A stretch of DNA of 64,000 nucleotides from positions 62,001-126,000 of the forward strand of contig NZ_JAERRG010000011.1 in the NCBI RefSeq assembly GCF_016741935.1, written 5' to 3'. This DNA is from Streptomyces endocoffeicus. GTDB taxonomy: Bacteria > Actinomycetota > Actinomycetes > Streptomycetales > Streptomycetaceae. The notes beneath the pieces are model-generated. The model worked only from the letters and a program-made list of their open reading frames with translations, did no database searches and was not told where the DNA came from. Below are positions 22,516 through 31,195 of this stretch, piece by piece; the stretch's first letter is position 1, and the number at the start of each line of letters is the position of its first letter. The translations under genes were made by a program, and so were the position numbers.

Positions 22516-24285
22516 ATGACCGGTACGAACTCGCCCCGCGCCACGGGTGCCTCCCGCGACTCCCGCGACTCCCGCCCGTCGGCCCGTGAGCTGATCGAGG
22601 CCATCGTCGACCCCGGCAGTTGGCACGGCTGGGACGAACCGGTGGAGATCACGACGGACGACCCCGAGTACCGGGCCGACCTGGAGCGGGCACGGGAGCG
22701 CGCCGGGCTGGACGAGTCGGTCATCACCGGTGAGGGCCGCATCGAGGGGCGCAGGGTGGCGCTGGTCGCCTGCGAGTTCCGTTTCCTGGCCGGTTCGATA
22801 GGGGTGGCCGCGGGGGAGCGGCTGGTACGGGCCGTGGAACGGGCCACGGCGGAGCGGCTGCCCCTGCTGGCGGCGCCGGCGTCGGGCGGCACCCGGATGC
22901 AGGAGGGCACGGTCGCGTTCCTGCAGATGGTGAAGGTGGCCGCGGCGATCACGGACCACAAGGCCGCGGGCCTGCCGTACCTCGTCCACCTCCGCCACCC
23001 CACCACCGGCGGCGTCCTCGCCTCCTGGGGCTCCCTGGGCCATGTCACCGCCGCCGAGCCGGGCGCCCTCATCGGCTTCATGGGCCCACGGGTGCACGAG
23101 GCCCTGTACGGGGAGGAGTTCCCGCCCGGCGTCCAGAACGCCGAGAACCTGATGAACCACGGCCTGATCGACGCGGTCCTCCCGCTGAGCCGCCTGTCGG
23201 GCGTGGCGGCCCGAGTGCTGAGGGTGCTTTGCGCGGGTGCCCCCGCACCCGCCGCCGCCCCGGCCTCCGCGCCCGCGACGGAGCCGGGGGAGCCCGGGCG
23301 GCGCGAGAATGCCGGGCCCGGGCCCGGCCCGGTGGCCGCCCCTGGCCGGACAGGGAGCGGCGCCTCCACCGAGCCCGCCCCCGGCCCTGGCGTGCCCGGC
23401 GGGGCGCCGGAGGCGCCGGGCGGCTCCATGACATCCGCACCTGGGGCACCCGGCGACACGGAGGTGGAGGCAGCCGCGCCGTCCGCGGAAGTGTCGATAC
23501 GGGCTTCCCGGCGGGTCGAGCGGCCCGGGGCGCGGGATTTGCTGCGGGTGGCCGCCGAGGATGTGAGTCCGCTCAGTGGGACGGGGGCCGGGGAGCACGA
23601 TCCCGGGTTGTTGCTCGCGCTCGCCCGGGTCGGGGGGACGCCCTGCGTCGTTCTCGGGCACAACCGGCGCAGTGCCCGTAAGGGCGACACCGCCGAGGGG
23701 CCGGGGGAGGGGCAGGCGCTGGGGCCGGCCGGGTTGCGGACCGCTCGGCGCGGGATGCGGATCGCCGCCGAGCTCGGGCTGCCGCTGCTCACCGTCATCG
23801 ACACCGCGGGCGCCGCGCTCAGCCGCGAGGCGGAGGAGGGCGGGCTCGCGGCGGAGATAGCGCGGTGTCTCGCCGACATGGTGACCCTGCCCGCGCCCAC
23901 CCTCTGTCTGCTGCTCGGCCAGGGCGCCGGTGGCGCCGCGCTCGCGCTGCTGCCCGCCGACCGGGTCGTGGCGGCGCGCCACGCCTGGCTGTCGCCGCTG
24001 CCGCCGGAGGGCGCGTCCGCGATCCTCCACCGCACCACGGAGCGGGCCTACGAGGTCGCCGCCCGTCAGGGCGTACGTTCCGCCGACCTGCTCGCGCAGG
24101 GCATCGTCGATCGCATCGTGGAGGAGGACGCGGAGGACGCGGAGGGCTCCGGGGCGCCCGACGCCTTCCTCAGCCGCCTCGGCCGGCTCCTCGGCGCCGA
24201 ACTCGCCACCCTCCGCGCCCAGGACCCGGACGAGCGGCTCGCCGCGCGCCGCGTCCGCCATCGCCGTATCGGGCTATCCCGTTGA
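22516..24285 (+). CDS. Fused acyl-CoA carboxyltransferase (AccD/AccA-like)
   Basis: A 589-residue protein joining a beta-type half (about 1-245) and an alpha-type half (about 350-575) of an acetyl-CoA carboxylase carboxyltransferase. The beta half has LLAAPASGGTRMQEG and GALIGFMGPRV, the alpha half PLLTVIDTAGAAL and LLLGQGAGGAALALL, the two oxyanion regions. A Pro/Ala/Gly linker of about 100 residues joins them. The four-Cys zinc finger of E. coli AccD is absent. It transfers carboxyl from biotin to an acyl-CoA, so it needs a biotinylated partner not encoded here. The ATG at 22516 is preferred over the frame start upstream because it starts the polar leader before SARELIEAIVD. Confidence 0.87.
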   Translation: MTGTNSPRATGASRDSRDSRPSARELIEAIVDPGSWHGWDEPVEITTDDPEYRADLERARERAGLDESVITGEGRIEGRRVALVACEFRFLAGSIGVAAGERLVRAVERATAERLPLLAAPASGGTRMQEGTVAFLQMVKVAAAITDHKAAGLPYLVHLRHPTTGGVLASWGSLGHVTAAEPGALIGFMGPRVHEALYGEEFPPGVQNAENLMNHGLIDAVLPLSRLSGVAARVLRVLCAGAPAPAAAPASAPATEPGEPGRRENAGPGPGPVAAPGRTGSGASTEPAPGPGVPGGAPEAPGGSMTSAPGAPGDTEVEAAAPSAEVSIRASRRVERPGARDLLRVAAEDVSPLSGTGAGEHDPGLLLALARVGGTPCVVLGHNRRSARKGDTAEGPGEGQALGPAGLRTARRGMRIAAELGLPLLTVIDTAGAALSREAEEGGLAAEIARCLADMVTLPAPTLCLLLGQGAGGAALALLPADRVVAARHAWLSPLPPEGASAILHRTTERAYEVAARQGVRSADLLAQGIVDRIVEEDAEDAEGSGAPDAFLSRLGRLLGAELATLRAQDPDERLAARRVRHRRIGLSR

Positions 24286-24307
24286 CCCCGTTGACCCCGT
24301 TGACCCC
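24281..24307 (+). repeat. Three tandem GTTGACCCC 9-mers at carboxyltransferase stop
   Basis: The first copy (24281-24289) contains the TGA stop (24283-24285); two more follow directly. Confidence 0.85.
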
Positions 24308-24373
24308 GAGCGTTGACGATCTTGACGGCTAATCAGGGCCAAACGGGCGGACCGGAACGCCGAATTAGCGGTC

Positions 24374-24392
24374 TTAGGCATGCCTAACCTAA
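24374..24392 (+). promoter_or_regulatory. DmdR/IdeR-type iron box
   Basis: TTAGGCATGCCTAACCTAA matches 15 of 19 positions of the actinobacterial iron box TTAGGTTAGGCTAACCTAA and contains a perfect 14-bp palindrome. It ends 9 bp before the GTG of the siderophore operon, so the message may be leaderless and blocked by iron-loaded DmdR/IdeR. Confidence 0.85.
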
Positions 24393-24401
24393 TCTCGGGC
24401 C

Positions 24402-25739
24402 GTGAACGAGAATGATCTCGATGCGGCGTCACGGCCGTTCTCCTCCCCTGCCCTCCGTGGCTCCTCGGCGGCCCCGGCCGCCCCCGCCCCGCGGCCGCCT
24501 CGGCTCCACCTCCTCGCCCTCAACCCCACCGACTCCGTCACCGAGGGCTTCCTCCCCGCGGCGGCCCGGCTCGGCCTGGCGGTCACCCTCCTCACCGACC
24601 AGCCCGAGGCCCATGAGCGCGCCTACGGCCGACGGGAAGAAGACGGCGCCGCCCCGCACCCCTTCCCCGCCCTCGACATCGTCCCCTGTGACGTACGGGA
24701 CTTCGCCGAGGTCATCAGCCGCATCGCCGCCGACGGGACCCACCCCCGCGCCGTCTTCACCAACAGCGACCACCTCCAGGCCCAGGCCGCCCTCGCCGCC
24801 CAGTACTTCGGCCTCCCGGGCAAGGACTGGCGCGCCGCGCTGCGCACCAAGAACAAGGCCGAGCTGCGCCGCGCCCTCGCCGCCGCGGGCCCGGACGTCG
24901 CCGACCCCGTCTGGTCCGCCGAACTCGCCACCGGGCAGGACCCCGCCACCCTCGCCGGACTCGACGCGCCCTACCCCTGTGTGCTCAAACCGCGCGAGGG
25001 CGTGGCCAGCGAGGACGTCGTCCTCGTCGCCGACGCTGACGAACTCGTCCGGCGCTGCGCCGAGATACGGGAACGGCGGCCGGGCGCGGCCCTCGTCGTG
25101 GAGGAGTTCCTCGACGGCGAGCTGCGCACCCTCGAAACCCTCGGCGACGGCCGCACCCTCCACGTCCTCGGCGCCTTCCGCACCGAGCTCTCGCCGCCCC
25201 CGCACTTCATCGAGGAACGGCTGCACCTGCTGCCCGCCCCGCCGCCGCGGCCGCACACCGATCAGGTGCTGGCGCAACTGCGCGCGCTGGGCGTGGGCTT
25301 CGGCGTATGCCACACCGAGTACGTCGTCCAGGGGGACCGGGCCCGCCTCATCGAGGTCAACTACCGTGCCATAGGCGACCAGTGCGACCTCGTCCTCGCC
25401 GAACTCCTCGGCATCCCCCTCTTCGAGTACATCCTCCGTACGCACCTGGGCGAGCCGCTGCCGGACGACCTCGGCGCCCGCACCGACGGCAGGGTTCGCA
25501 TGGAGTACGTCATGGCCGACCGCGCCGGGCGGCTCGCCTCCGCCCCTCCGGCGAGTGTGACCGAGCGCGACGGCGTACGGCTGGACTACCGGCCGCTGCG
25601 CGGGATCGGTGAGGAGCACCCGCTCCACCGCACCAACCGCGACTTCCTCGGCGTACTCCGGGCCACCGGCACCGACCAGGGGCGGATCGACGCGGCGGTG
25701 GCGCGGTTCCTCGCGGCCCACCGATGGGAGATCGTGTGA
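24402..25739 (+). CDS. ATP-grasp ligase of NIS siderophore operon (PvsA-like)
   Basis: A 445-residue ATP-grasp carboxylate-amine ligase. The first 35 residues are a disordered Ser/Ala/Pro leader. The pre-ATP-grasp region has LALNPTDSVTEGFLPAA. The nucleotide-binding core has YPCVLKPREGVASEDVVLV, VVEEFLDGELRTLETL and the metal-binding LIEVNYRAIGDQ. In the vibrioferrin pathway the ATP-grasp enzyme PvsA opens the operon, joining an amino acid to a building block; the same role is proposed by analogy. The GTG at 24402 lies just after an iron box. Its stop overlaps the next start (GTGA at 25736). Confidence 0.85.
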   Translation: MNENDLDAASRPFSSPALRGSSAAPAAPAPRPPRLHLLALNPTDSVTEGFLPAAARLGLAVTLLTDQPEAHERAYGRREEDGAAPHPFPALDIVPCDVRDFAEVISRIAADGTHPRAVFTNSDHLQAQAALAAQYFGLPGKDWRAALRTKNKAELRRALAAAGPDVADPVWSAELATGQDPATLAGLDAPYPCVLKPREGVASEDVVLVADADELVRRCAEIRERRPGAALVVEEFLDGELRTLETLGDGRTLHVLGAFRTELSPPPHFIEERLHLLPAPPPRPHTDQVLAQLRALGVGFGVCHTEYVVQGDRARLIEVNYRAIGDQCDLVLAELLGIPLFEYILRTHLGEPLPDDLGARTDGRVRMEYVMADRAGRLASAPPASVTERDGVRLDYRPLRGIGEEHPLHRTNRDFLGVLRATGTDQGRIDAAVARFLAAHRWEIV

Positions 25740-27538
25740 CAGCGGAAACAGAGGAAGAGGAGCTTCTCGGACGGGTACTCGACACGCTCCTCCGAGAGGA
25801 CGCCTACAAGCTGCGCAGCCACGCCGTCCCGGTGCGGCGCGCCGACGGCGACTGGCTGCGCATCGCGCTCGAGGGGTTCGAGGGGTTCGAGGAGGGCGAA
25901 AGCGTGCTGCTGCCGGTGGAACCCGAGGGCTTCCAATGCGACATCCGCACCCGCCGCCCGGCCCGCCTGCTCCGCGTGCCCGGTCGTCGTTCCGCACCCA
26001 CCGTTCTGACCGGGCTCGATGCCGTCCTCGGGCGGCTGCGGGGGGCCGTGCCGGACGAGGACCGGGCGCTCTACGACGTCTTCGTGGGCGAATGCCGGCA
26101 GGCACTCGACGCCATGCGGCTGCATACCCGCCTTCGGCCTCGCGTCGTCGCCGGGTTGGCCGCGCGGTACGGGGAGCGGTGGGGCGGGATGGCCGGGGCC
26201 CTCGCGTATGACACGCTCGCCGCCTTCCGCGACCATCCGGTCTATCCCACCAGCCGGGGGCGGTCCTCCTTCAGCGAGGAGCAATTACGCGCCCACGCAC
26301 CCGAGTTCCACCCCACCTTTCCGCTGCGCTGGCTCGTTCTCCCGCGCGAGGCGGTGTACGGGGATCCGGCGCGGCTGCCCGACTGGTGGCCCACGCCCGG
26401 GGACCTCGGGCCGGGGCCGAGCGATGGGCGGTTCCTGCTCCCCGTGCATCCGCTCACCCTCGGACCCCCGCTGGAGAACGCCCTCCGCGCGGCCGGACTC
26501 CAAGACGCCGCCCGGCTCGCCGAACGCCCTCTGCTGACCGTACGGCCCACCCTCTCCATGCGGACCGTGGCCGTCGCCGACGACCTCGCCGACGACCGCC
26601 TCGTCCACCTCAAACTGCCCCTCACCACCTCCACCCTGGGGCAGCGCAACCGGCGGTCCGTCAAACCCGGCACCCTGATCGACGGCGAGGTGGCGCAGCG
26701 GCTCGTGGAGGCCGTGATCGAGCGCGAGCCGAGGTTCGGCGCCACCGTGCTGCTCGCCGACGAGACCACCCACCTTCACGCCGGACACGAGCTGCTCGCC
26801 ACGCTCGTCCGCCGCTACCCACCCGGCCTGGAGAACGCCACCATCGTGCCGCTGGCCGGGCTGCTCGCGCCCGCCCCGGACGGCACGCTCGTCATCGACG
26901 GGCTCGCCGAACGCCACTACGGCGGGGACGTCCTCGCCCTGCTGGACGACTACCTCACGCTGCTGTTCGACTTCCACACCACCCTCTTCGCGTACGGCAT
27001 CGCGCTGGAGTCCCATCAGCAGAACCTGTCGCTGGTCTTCGAGGACGGCAGCGGGAACGGCGGTGCGGTGCCCCGGCTCCGGCTGCTCATCAAGGACCAC
27101 GACGGCCCCCGCGTCCACGCGATACGCCTCGCCGCCATGATCGGCGGAGGACCGGCCGCCGATCTGTGCGGATTCGACGACCGCAGGATCCTGACGTCCG
27201 GCGACGGGCCGGTGGCCGATGTGTTCACCACCATCACCGTCCACCTCTGCGCCGCCGCCCCCCTCTTCGAGCTCGCCCGCCTCGGCCGGGCCCCGCTCGA
27301 CGCCCTGCTGCGGCGGCTGCGCGACCGGCTCACCGACGCCGTCGACCGGCTCGCCGTCACCCGGCCCGGCGGCGCCGCCGGGCTGCTGCGCAGACGGGTG
27401 CTGGACGCGGACCGGCTGCCGGTCAAGGCGATGGTCACCGCCGGCACCTTGTTCACCAAGGAGCGCTCGGGCGCCTCGGACATCAACAAGCACTACGTCA
27501 CCGGGCCCAACTATCTGCTGCGGGGAAGCGGCGGATGA
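25736..27538 (+). CDS. IucA/IucC-family NIS siderophore synthetase (first)
   Basis: A 600-residue NRPS-independent siderophore synthetase that adenylates a carboxylate of citrate or a citrate-like acid and condenses it with an amine or alcohol. Recognisable stretches are HPVYPTSRGRSSFSEE (the HPxHPxxKxR-like region), LPVHPLTLGPPL, TLSMRTVAVADD, LKLPLTTSTLGQRNRRSVKPG, the ATP-binding ESHQQNLSLVFED and LLIKDHDGPRVH, with the family C-terminal KAMVTAGTLFTKERSGASD. It starts at GTG 25736, overlapping the preceding stop; the in-frame ATG at 25724 would lie inside the ATP-grasp gene. It corresponds in order to pvsB. Confidence 0.93.
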   Translation: MTAETEEEELLGRVLDTLLREDAYKLRSHAVPVRRADGDWLRIALEGFEGFEEGESVLLPVEPEGFQCDIRTRRPARLLRVPGRRSAPTVLTGLDAVLGRLRGAVPDEDRALYDVFVGECRQALDAMRLHTRLRPRVVAGLAARYGERWGGMAGALAYDTLAAFRDHPVYPTSRGRSSFSEEQLRAHAPEFHPTFPLRWLVLPREAVYGDPARLPDWWPTPGDLGPGPSDGRFLLPVHPLTLGPPLENALRAAGLQDAARLAERPLLTVRPTLSMRTVAVADDLADDRLVHLKLPLTTSTLGQRNRRSVKPGTLIDGEVAQRLVEAVIEREPRFGATVLLADETTHLHAGHELLATLVRRYPPGLENATIVPLAGLLAPAPDGTLVIDGLAERHYGGDVLALLDDYLTLLFDFHTTLFAYGIALESHQQNLSLVFEDGSGNGGAVPRLRLLIKDHDGPRVHAIRLAAMIGGGPAADLCGFDDRRILTSGDGPVADVFTTITVHLCAAAPLFELARLGRAPLDALLRRLRDRLTDAVDRLAVTRPGGAAGLLRRRVLDADRLPVKAMVTAGTLFTKERSGASDINKHYVTGPNYLLRGSGG

Positions 27539-27638
27539 CCGCCGCGCCCGATCGGCCCGCCGCCCCGGAACCCCGAACCCCTCGCCCCCTCGCACTTCCC
27601 TCCGTACCTCTCTCCTCCGCACCCGTTGGAGCCGCCCC

Positions 27639-29402
27639 ATGCCCATGACCTCCTCGCCCGCCGCGACCGTGGCCTCCGCCGACCACGCCACCGCCCACAC
27701 CCTCCTCAACTGTCTGCTCCGTGAGGTGTCGGGACCGGAGCACCAGACCGTCGTGGCCGATGGATGGCTGCGGCTGAGGCTGCCGCGCTGCGGGGTGCTG
27801 CTGCGCGTCGGGCTGCGGCGCACCTCCCTCATCGGGGCGCACCGCTTCACCGGGCCGGTCAGCGAGGAGCGCGACGGCACATGGGCCGAGGTGTCCTGGC
27901 GCGGGCTGGCCGAGCGGATCCACCGGGAGCTGCAGTTGCGCACGGGGGTGCGCAATGACGAGTTCCTGGGCCAGGTCGCCTCCAGCCACGCGGGGATGAC
28001 GGCCGCCTTGGCGGCCCTGGAGGACCGGAGCACCGTGAGTGACCGCGCCGACAGCACCGACCGCATCGACCGCCCCCAGGATCTCTACCTCGCCTCCGAG
28101 CAGTCCCTCCGCTTCGGCCACCGCTTCCACCCCACCCCCAAGGCCCGTACCGGCAGCGCCGACGCCTGGTCGCGGTTCGCCCCCGAGGCCGGGGCGCGCT
28201 TCCCGCTGCACCACCTCGCCGTACGCCAGGAGTATGTGCGCGAGGAGTCCGCGCGGCCCGGGGCGCTCGCCGCGCTGGACCGGCAGGGTGCCGTCCCCGA
28301 GGGCTACCGGCTGCTGCCCGCGCACCCCTGGCAGTACGCGATGCTGCGCGACCACCGGCTACTGCGCGCGGCCATCGCCCGGGGCGAGGTGCTGGACCTC
28401 GGGCCGGGCGGTGCGGAGTTCGCGCCGACCGCGTCGGTCCGTACGCTCTACGACGGCCGGGACTTCCTCAAGTTCAGCCTGAACGTGCGGATCACCAACT
28501 GTCTGCGCAAGAACGCCGAGTACGAGCTGTCCGGCGCGGTCGCCCTGACCCGGCTGCTGGAGCCGGTCGCCGCCGATCTCGCCGCCCGCTTCCCCGGCTG
28601 TGAGCTGCTGCGCGAGCCCGCGTACCGGACGCTGGACCTCGGCGGCAAGGACATCAACGGTGGCGACCGTCAGCTGATCGAGGGCTTCGGGGTGATCGTC
28701 CGCGAAGGGCTGGCCGCCCGCCTGCGGCCCGGCCTGACCGCGCTGCTCGCGGCGGCCGTCGCCGATGAGTACCCGACGAGCGGCGCCCAGATCTCCCGGC
28801 TTCTCCCCGACGCCGGCCCCGACCGGCTCTCCGCCTGGTGGCAGGCGTATCTGGAACTGCTCGTACCGCCCGTACTGGCCGCCTACTTCGACCACGGCGT
28901 GGTCCTCGAACCCCACCTCCAGAACGTCGTCATCGGCGTCGATCCCGCCGACGGCACCCCGCACCAGGTGCTCTTCCGCGATCTGGAGGGCACCAAGCTG
29001 GTGCCCGAGCACCACACCGCCGCGCTCGCCGCGCTGCCCGAGGCGGTGGCCCGCCCGCTGACGTACGAGCGGGAGCGCGGCTGGGACCGGGTGGTGTACT
29101 GCCTGCTGGTCAACCACATCGCCGAGATGGTGGCCGCCCTCGCCGACCGCAGTCCGGGTCTGGAGCCCGCGCTGTGGTCGGCGGTCCGCCGGGTGCTGTG
29201 CGAGCGCTCGGCGGCCCATGACCACCCGCCCGCGCTGCGCGCCCTGGTGGCGGGCGTGCCGCTGCCCGCCAAGGCCAACCTCCTCACCCGCTGGGGCCGT
29301 CGGGCCGACCGCCACGCGGGCTATGTCCGTATCGCCAGTCCGCTCGCCTCCGCCCTGCTGTCCGAGGCGGCCCATGTCATGCACCCCGGGAGCAGCCGTT
29401 GA
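27639..29402 (+). CDS. IucA/IucC-family NIS siderophore synthetase (second)
   Basis: A 587-residue second NIS synthetase, so two acylations of the citrate core are expected. Motifs include GHRFHPTPKARTGS, YRLLPAHPWQYAML, PTASVRTLY, LKFSLNVRITNCLRKN, the catalytic-region EPHLQNVVIGVD and LFRDLEGTKLV. The ATG at 27639 is 8 nt after GGAG; a second ATG two codons later is possible. A 100-bp gap separates it from the first synthetase, where vibrioferrin operons carry an MFS exporter gene (pvsC); here only a Pro-rich remnant-free spacer is seen. It corresponds to pvsD. The stop overlaps the next start (TTGA). Confidence 0.92.
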   Translation: MPMTSSPAATVASADHATAHTLLNCLLREVSGPEHQTVVADGWLRLRLPRCGVLLRVGLRRTSLIGAHRFTGPVSEERDGTWAEVSWRGLAERIHRELQLRTGVRNDEFLGQVASSHAGMTAALAALEDRSTVSDRADSTDRIDRPQDLYLASEQSLRFGHRFHPTPKARTGSADAWSRFAPEAGARFPLHHLAVRQEYVREESARPGALAALDRQGAVPEGYRLLPAHPWQYAMLRDHRLLRAAIARGEVLDLGPGGAEFAPTASVRTLYDGRDFLKFSLNVRITNCLRKNAEYELSGAVALTRLLEPVAADLAARFPGCELLREPAYRTLDLGGKDINGGDRQLIEGFGVIVREGLAARLRPGLTALLAAAVADEYPTSGAQISRLLPDAGPDRLSAWWQAYLELLVPPVLAAYFDHGVVLEPHLQNVVIGVDPADGTPHQVLFRDLEGTKLVPEHHTAALAALPEAVARPLTYERERGWDRVVYCLLVNHIAEMVAALADRSPGLEPALWSAVRRVLCERSAAHDHPPALRALVAGVPLPAKANLLTRWGRRADRHAGYVRIASPLASALLSEAAHVMHPGSSR

Positions 29403-30709
29403 TCACCTCCGCCGTCCGCACCCTCGCCACGGAGCTCTCCGGCGACGACCTTCCCGCCTACGTCTACGACCTGGCCGCGCTCCGCGCGCACGCGCGGGCC
29501 GTACGGGACGCGCTGCCGCCGGGCCTGGAGCTGTACTACGCCGCGAAGGCCAACCCGGCGCCCGCCATCCTCCAGGCCCTCGCGCCCCACGTCACCGGCT
29601 ACGAGGTCGCCTCCGGCGGTGAGGTGGAGCATGTCCGCGCGGCCGTGCCCGGGGCGCCGCTGGCCTTCGGCGGGCCGGGCAAGACCGAGGGGGAGCTGCG
29701 GCGGGCGCTGACGCTGGGCGTGGAGCGGTTCCATGTGGAGAGCGAGCAGGAGCTGCGGCTGCTGGCCGGGGCGGCGCAGGACGCGGGGATCGACACCGTG
29801 GACGTCCTCCTGCGCGTCAATCTCCCGCTGACCGGTGAGCGGGCGGACGATGAAGGGCTGCTCGGCGCGGCGCTGGGCGGTGCGGGGTCGCTCGGGGCGG
29901 CGCCGGGCAGTGCGGGGTCGCTCGGCGCCGCGCTGGGCGGCGCGGCGCTCGCCATGGGCGGCCGCCCCAGCCCCTTCGGGCTCGACCCCGAGGCCGTGGA
30001 GCGCTGCCTTCCCCTGCTCTCCCCGGGCGGCCTGCTCTCCCCGGGCGGCGCGGGCGGCCCCCTCCGGCTGCGCGGCATCCATGCCCACCTCGCCAGCGGC
30101 CTCGACGCCCCCGCCCAGGTGGCCGTGGCCGCCGCGATCGCCGACTGGGCGCGGAAGCTGTCCGAACGCCACGGTCTGGGGATCACCGAGGTGAACGTCG
30201 GCGGCGGGATGGGCGTGGACTACGCCCACCCCGACCGCCACTTCGACTGGGCCGCCTACGGCCGGGGCATGGCGGACCTCGCCCTGCGCCACCCCGGTCT
30301 CACCCTGCGGATCGAGCCCGGCCGGGCGCTGACCGTCTACTGCGGCTGGTACGTCACCGAGGTGCTGGACATCAAGCACAGCGGCGGCGAGGCGTTCGCG
30401 GTGCTGCGCGGCGGCACCCACCACATCCGCACCCCCGCCACCAAACAGCACGACCAGCCGTTCCAGGTGCTGCCCACGGACACCGTGTGGACCCGGCCCT
30501 GGGCGCGCCCGGCCGTACGGGACGAGCCGGTCACGCTGGTCGGCCAGCTGTGCACCCCGAAGGACGTCCTGGCCGGCCGGATCCCGGTCGCGGAGCTACG
30601 GGTGGGGGACCGGGTGGCCTTCGCGATGGCGGGTGCGTACGCGTGGAACATCTCGCACCACGAGTTCCTGATGCACCCCCGGCCGGGCTTCCACTACCTG
30701 GAGGAGTGA
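29399..30709 (+). CDS. PLP-dependent decarboxylase, fold type III (PvsE-like)
   Basis: A 436-residue alanine-racemase-fold decarboxylase of the ornithine/diaminopimelate type. The PLP lysine is in LYYAAKANPAP. LAFGGPGKTEGEL, IHAHLASGL, NVGGGMGVDYAHPD, RIEPGRALT and LCTPKDVLA complete the signature. In NIS pathways this enzyme decarboxylates an amino-acid precursor or adduct to give the amine component. It begins with TTG overlapping the previous stop. Three 30-bp tandem repeats (29861-29947) insert about 30 Gly/Ala/Leu residues with no family counterpart, presumably as a surface loop. Confidence 0.9.
   Translation: MITSAVRTLATELSGDDLPAYVYDLAALRAHARAVRDALPPGLELYYAAKANPAPAILQALAPHVTGYEVASGGEVEHVRAAVPGAPLAFGGPGKTEGELRRALTLGVERFHVESEQELRLLAGAAQDAGIDTVDVLLRVNLPLTGERADDEGLLGAALGGAGSLGAAPGSAGSLGAALGGAALAMGGRPSPFGLDPEAVERCLPLLSPGGLLSPGGAGGPLRLRGIHAHLASGLDAPAQVAVAAAIADWARKLSERHGLGITEVNVGGGMGVDYAHPDRHFDWAAYGRGMADLALRHPGLTLRIEPGRALTVYCGWYVTEVLDIKHSGGEAFAVLRGGTHHIRTPATKQHDQPFQVLPTDTVWTRPWARPAVRDEPVTLVGQLCTPKDVLAGRIPVAELRVGDRVAFAMAGAYAWNISHHEFLMHPRPGFHYLEE
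29861..29947 (+). repeat. Three in-frame 30-bp repeats in siderophore decarboxylase
   Basis: Units at 29861-29890, 29891-29920 and 29921-29947 encode LGAALGGAGS-like decapeptides. An 18-bp duplication (CTGCTCTCCCCGGGCGGC) lies shortly after at about 30014-30049. Confidence 0.88.
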
Positions 30710-30722
30710 GGACGGAAGTCGG

Positions 30723-31190
30723 TCACTCGGCGGGCCGGGGCTCGCCCCGGTACGTGCCGAAGGACCACTTGTTGCCCTCCGGGTCGGCGATGGCGAATTC
30801 ACGGCTGCCGTACGGCTGGTCCTCGATCGGCCGGAGCACCCGCACACCGGCCGCCGTGAGGCGCTCGTACAGCGCGTCGACGTGGCCGGTGACGACGTAC
30901 GCCCCGAAGGTGCCCGGCTCCAGGCACCAGGTCTTGGTCTCCGGGTCGTACGAGCCGAGCATGATGCCGCCGCCCTCGGGCCAGTCGAGCTGGGCGTGGG
31001 CGACGCGGTCCCCGTCCTGGTGGACGGCCGTGCGCAGGAAGCCGACCGTGCCGACCAGGAAGTCGATCAGGGCGACGGCGTCATGGGCCTGGAGCGTGGG
31101 CCAGACGGCGGGTTCACGGGATTGCCGCTGCTGGTTCTGCCGGTTCTGTTGGTTCTGCTGCGTCTGCTGCTGGTCCGGTGCGGTGTTCAT
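30723..31190 (-). CDS. VOC-family (glyoxalase/bleomycin-resistance fold) protein
   Basis: A 155-residue protein with one vicinal-oxygen-chelate domain after a Gln-rich leader (QQQTQQNQQNRQNQQ, about residues 7-24). Core strands are AVWPTLQAHDAVALIDFL, IMLGSYDPETKTWC, TGHVDALYERLTAAGV and a terminal DPEGNKWSFGTYRG. The substrate is unknown. The ATG at 31190 lies 5 bp after the AraC stop, so both are co-transcribed from the AraC promoter. Confidence 0.85.
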   Translation of the reverse strand: MNTAPDQQQTQQNQQNRQNQQRQSREPAVWPTLQAHDAVALIDFLVGTVGFLRTAVHQDGDRVAHAQLDWPEGGGIMLGSYDPETKTWCLEPGTFGAYVVTGHVDALYERLTAAGVRVLRPIEDQPYGSREFAIADPEGNKWSFGTYRGEPRPAE

Positions 31191-31195
31191 GGGCT

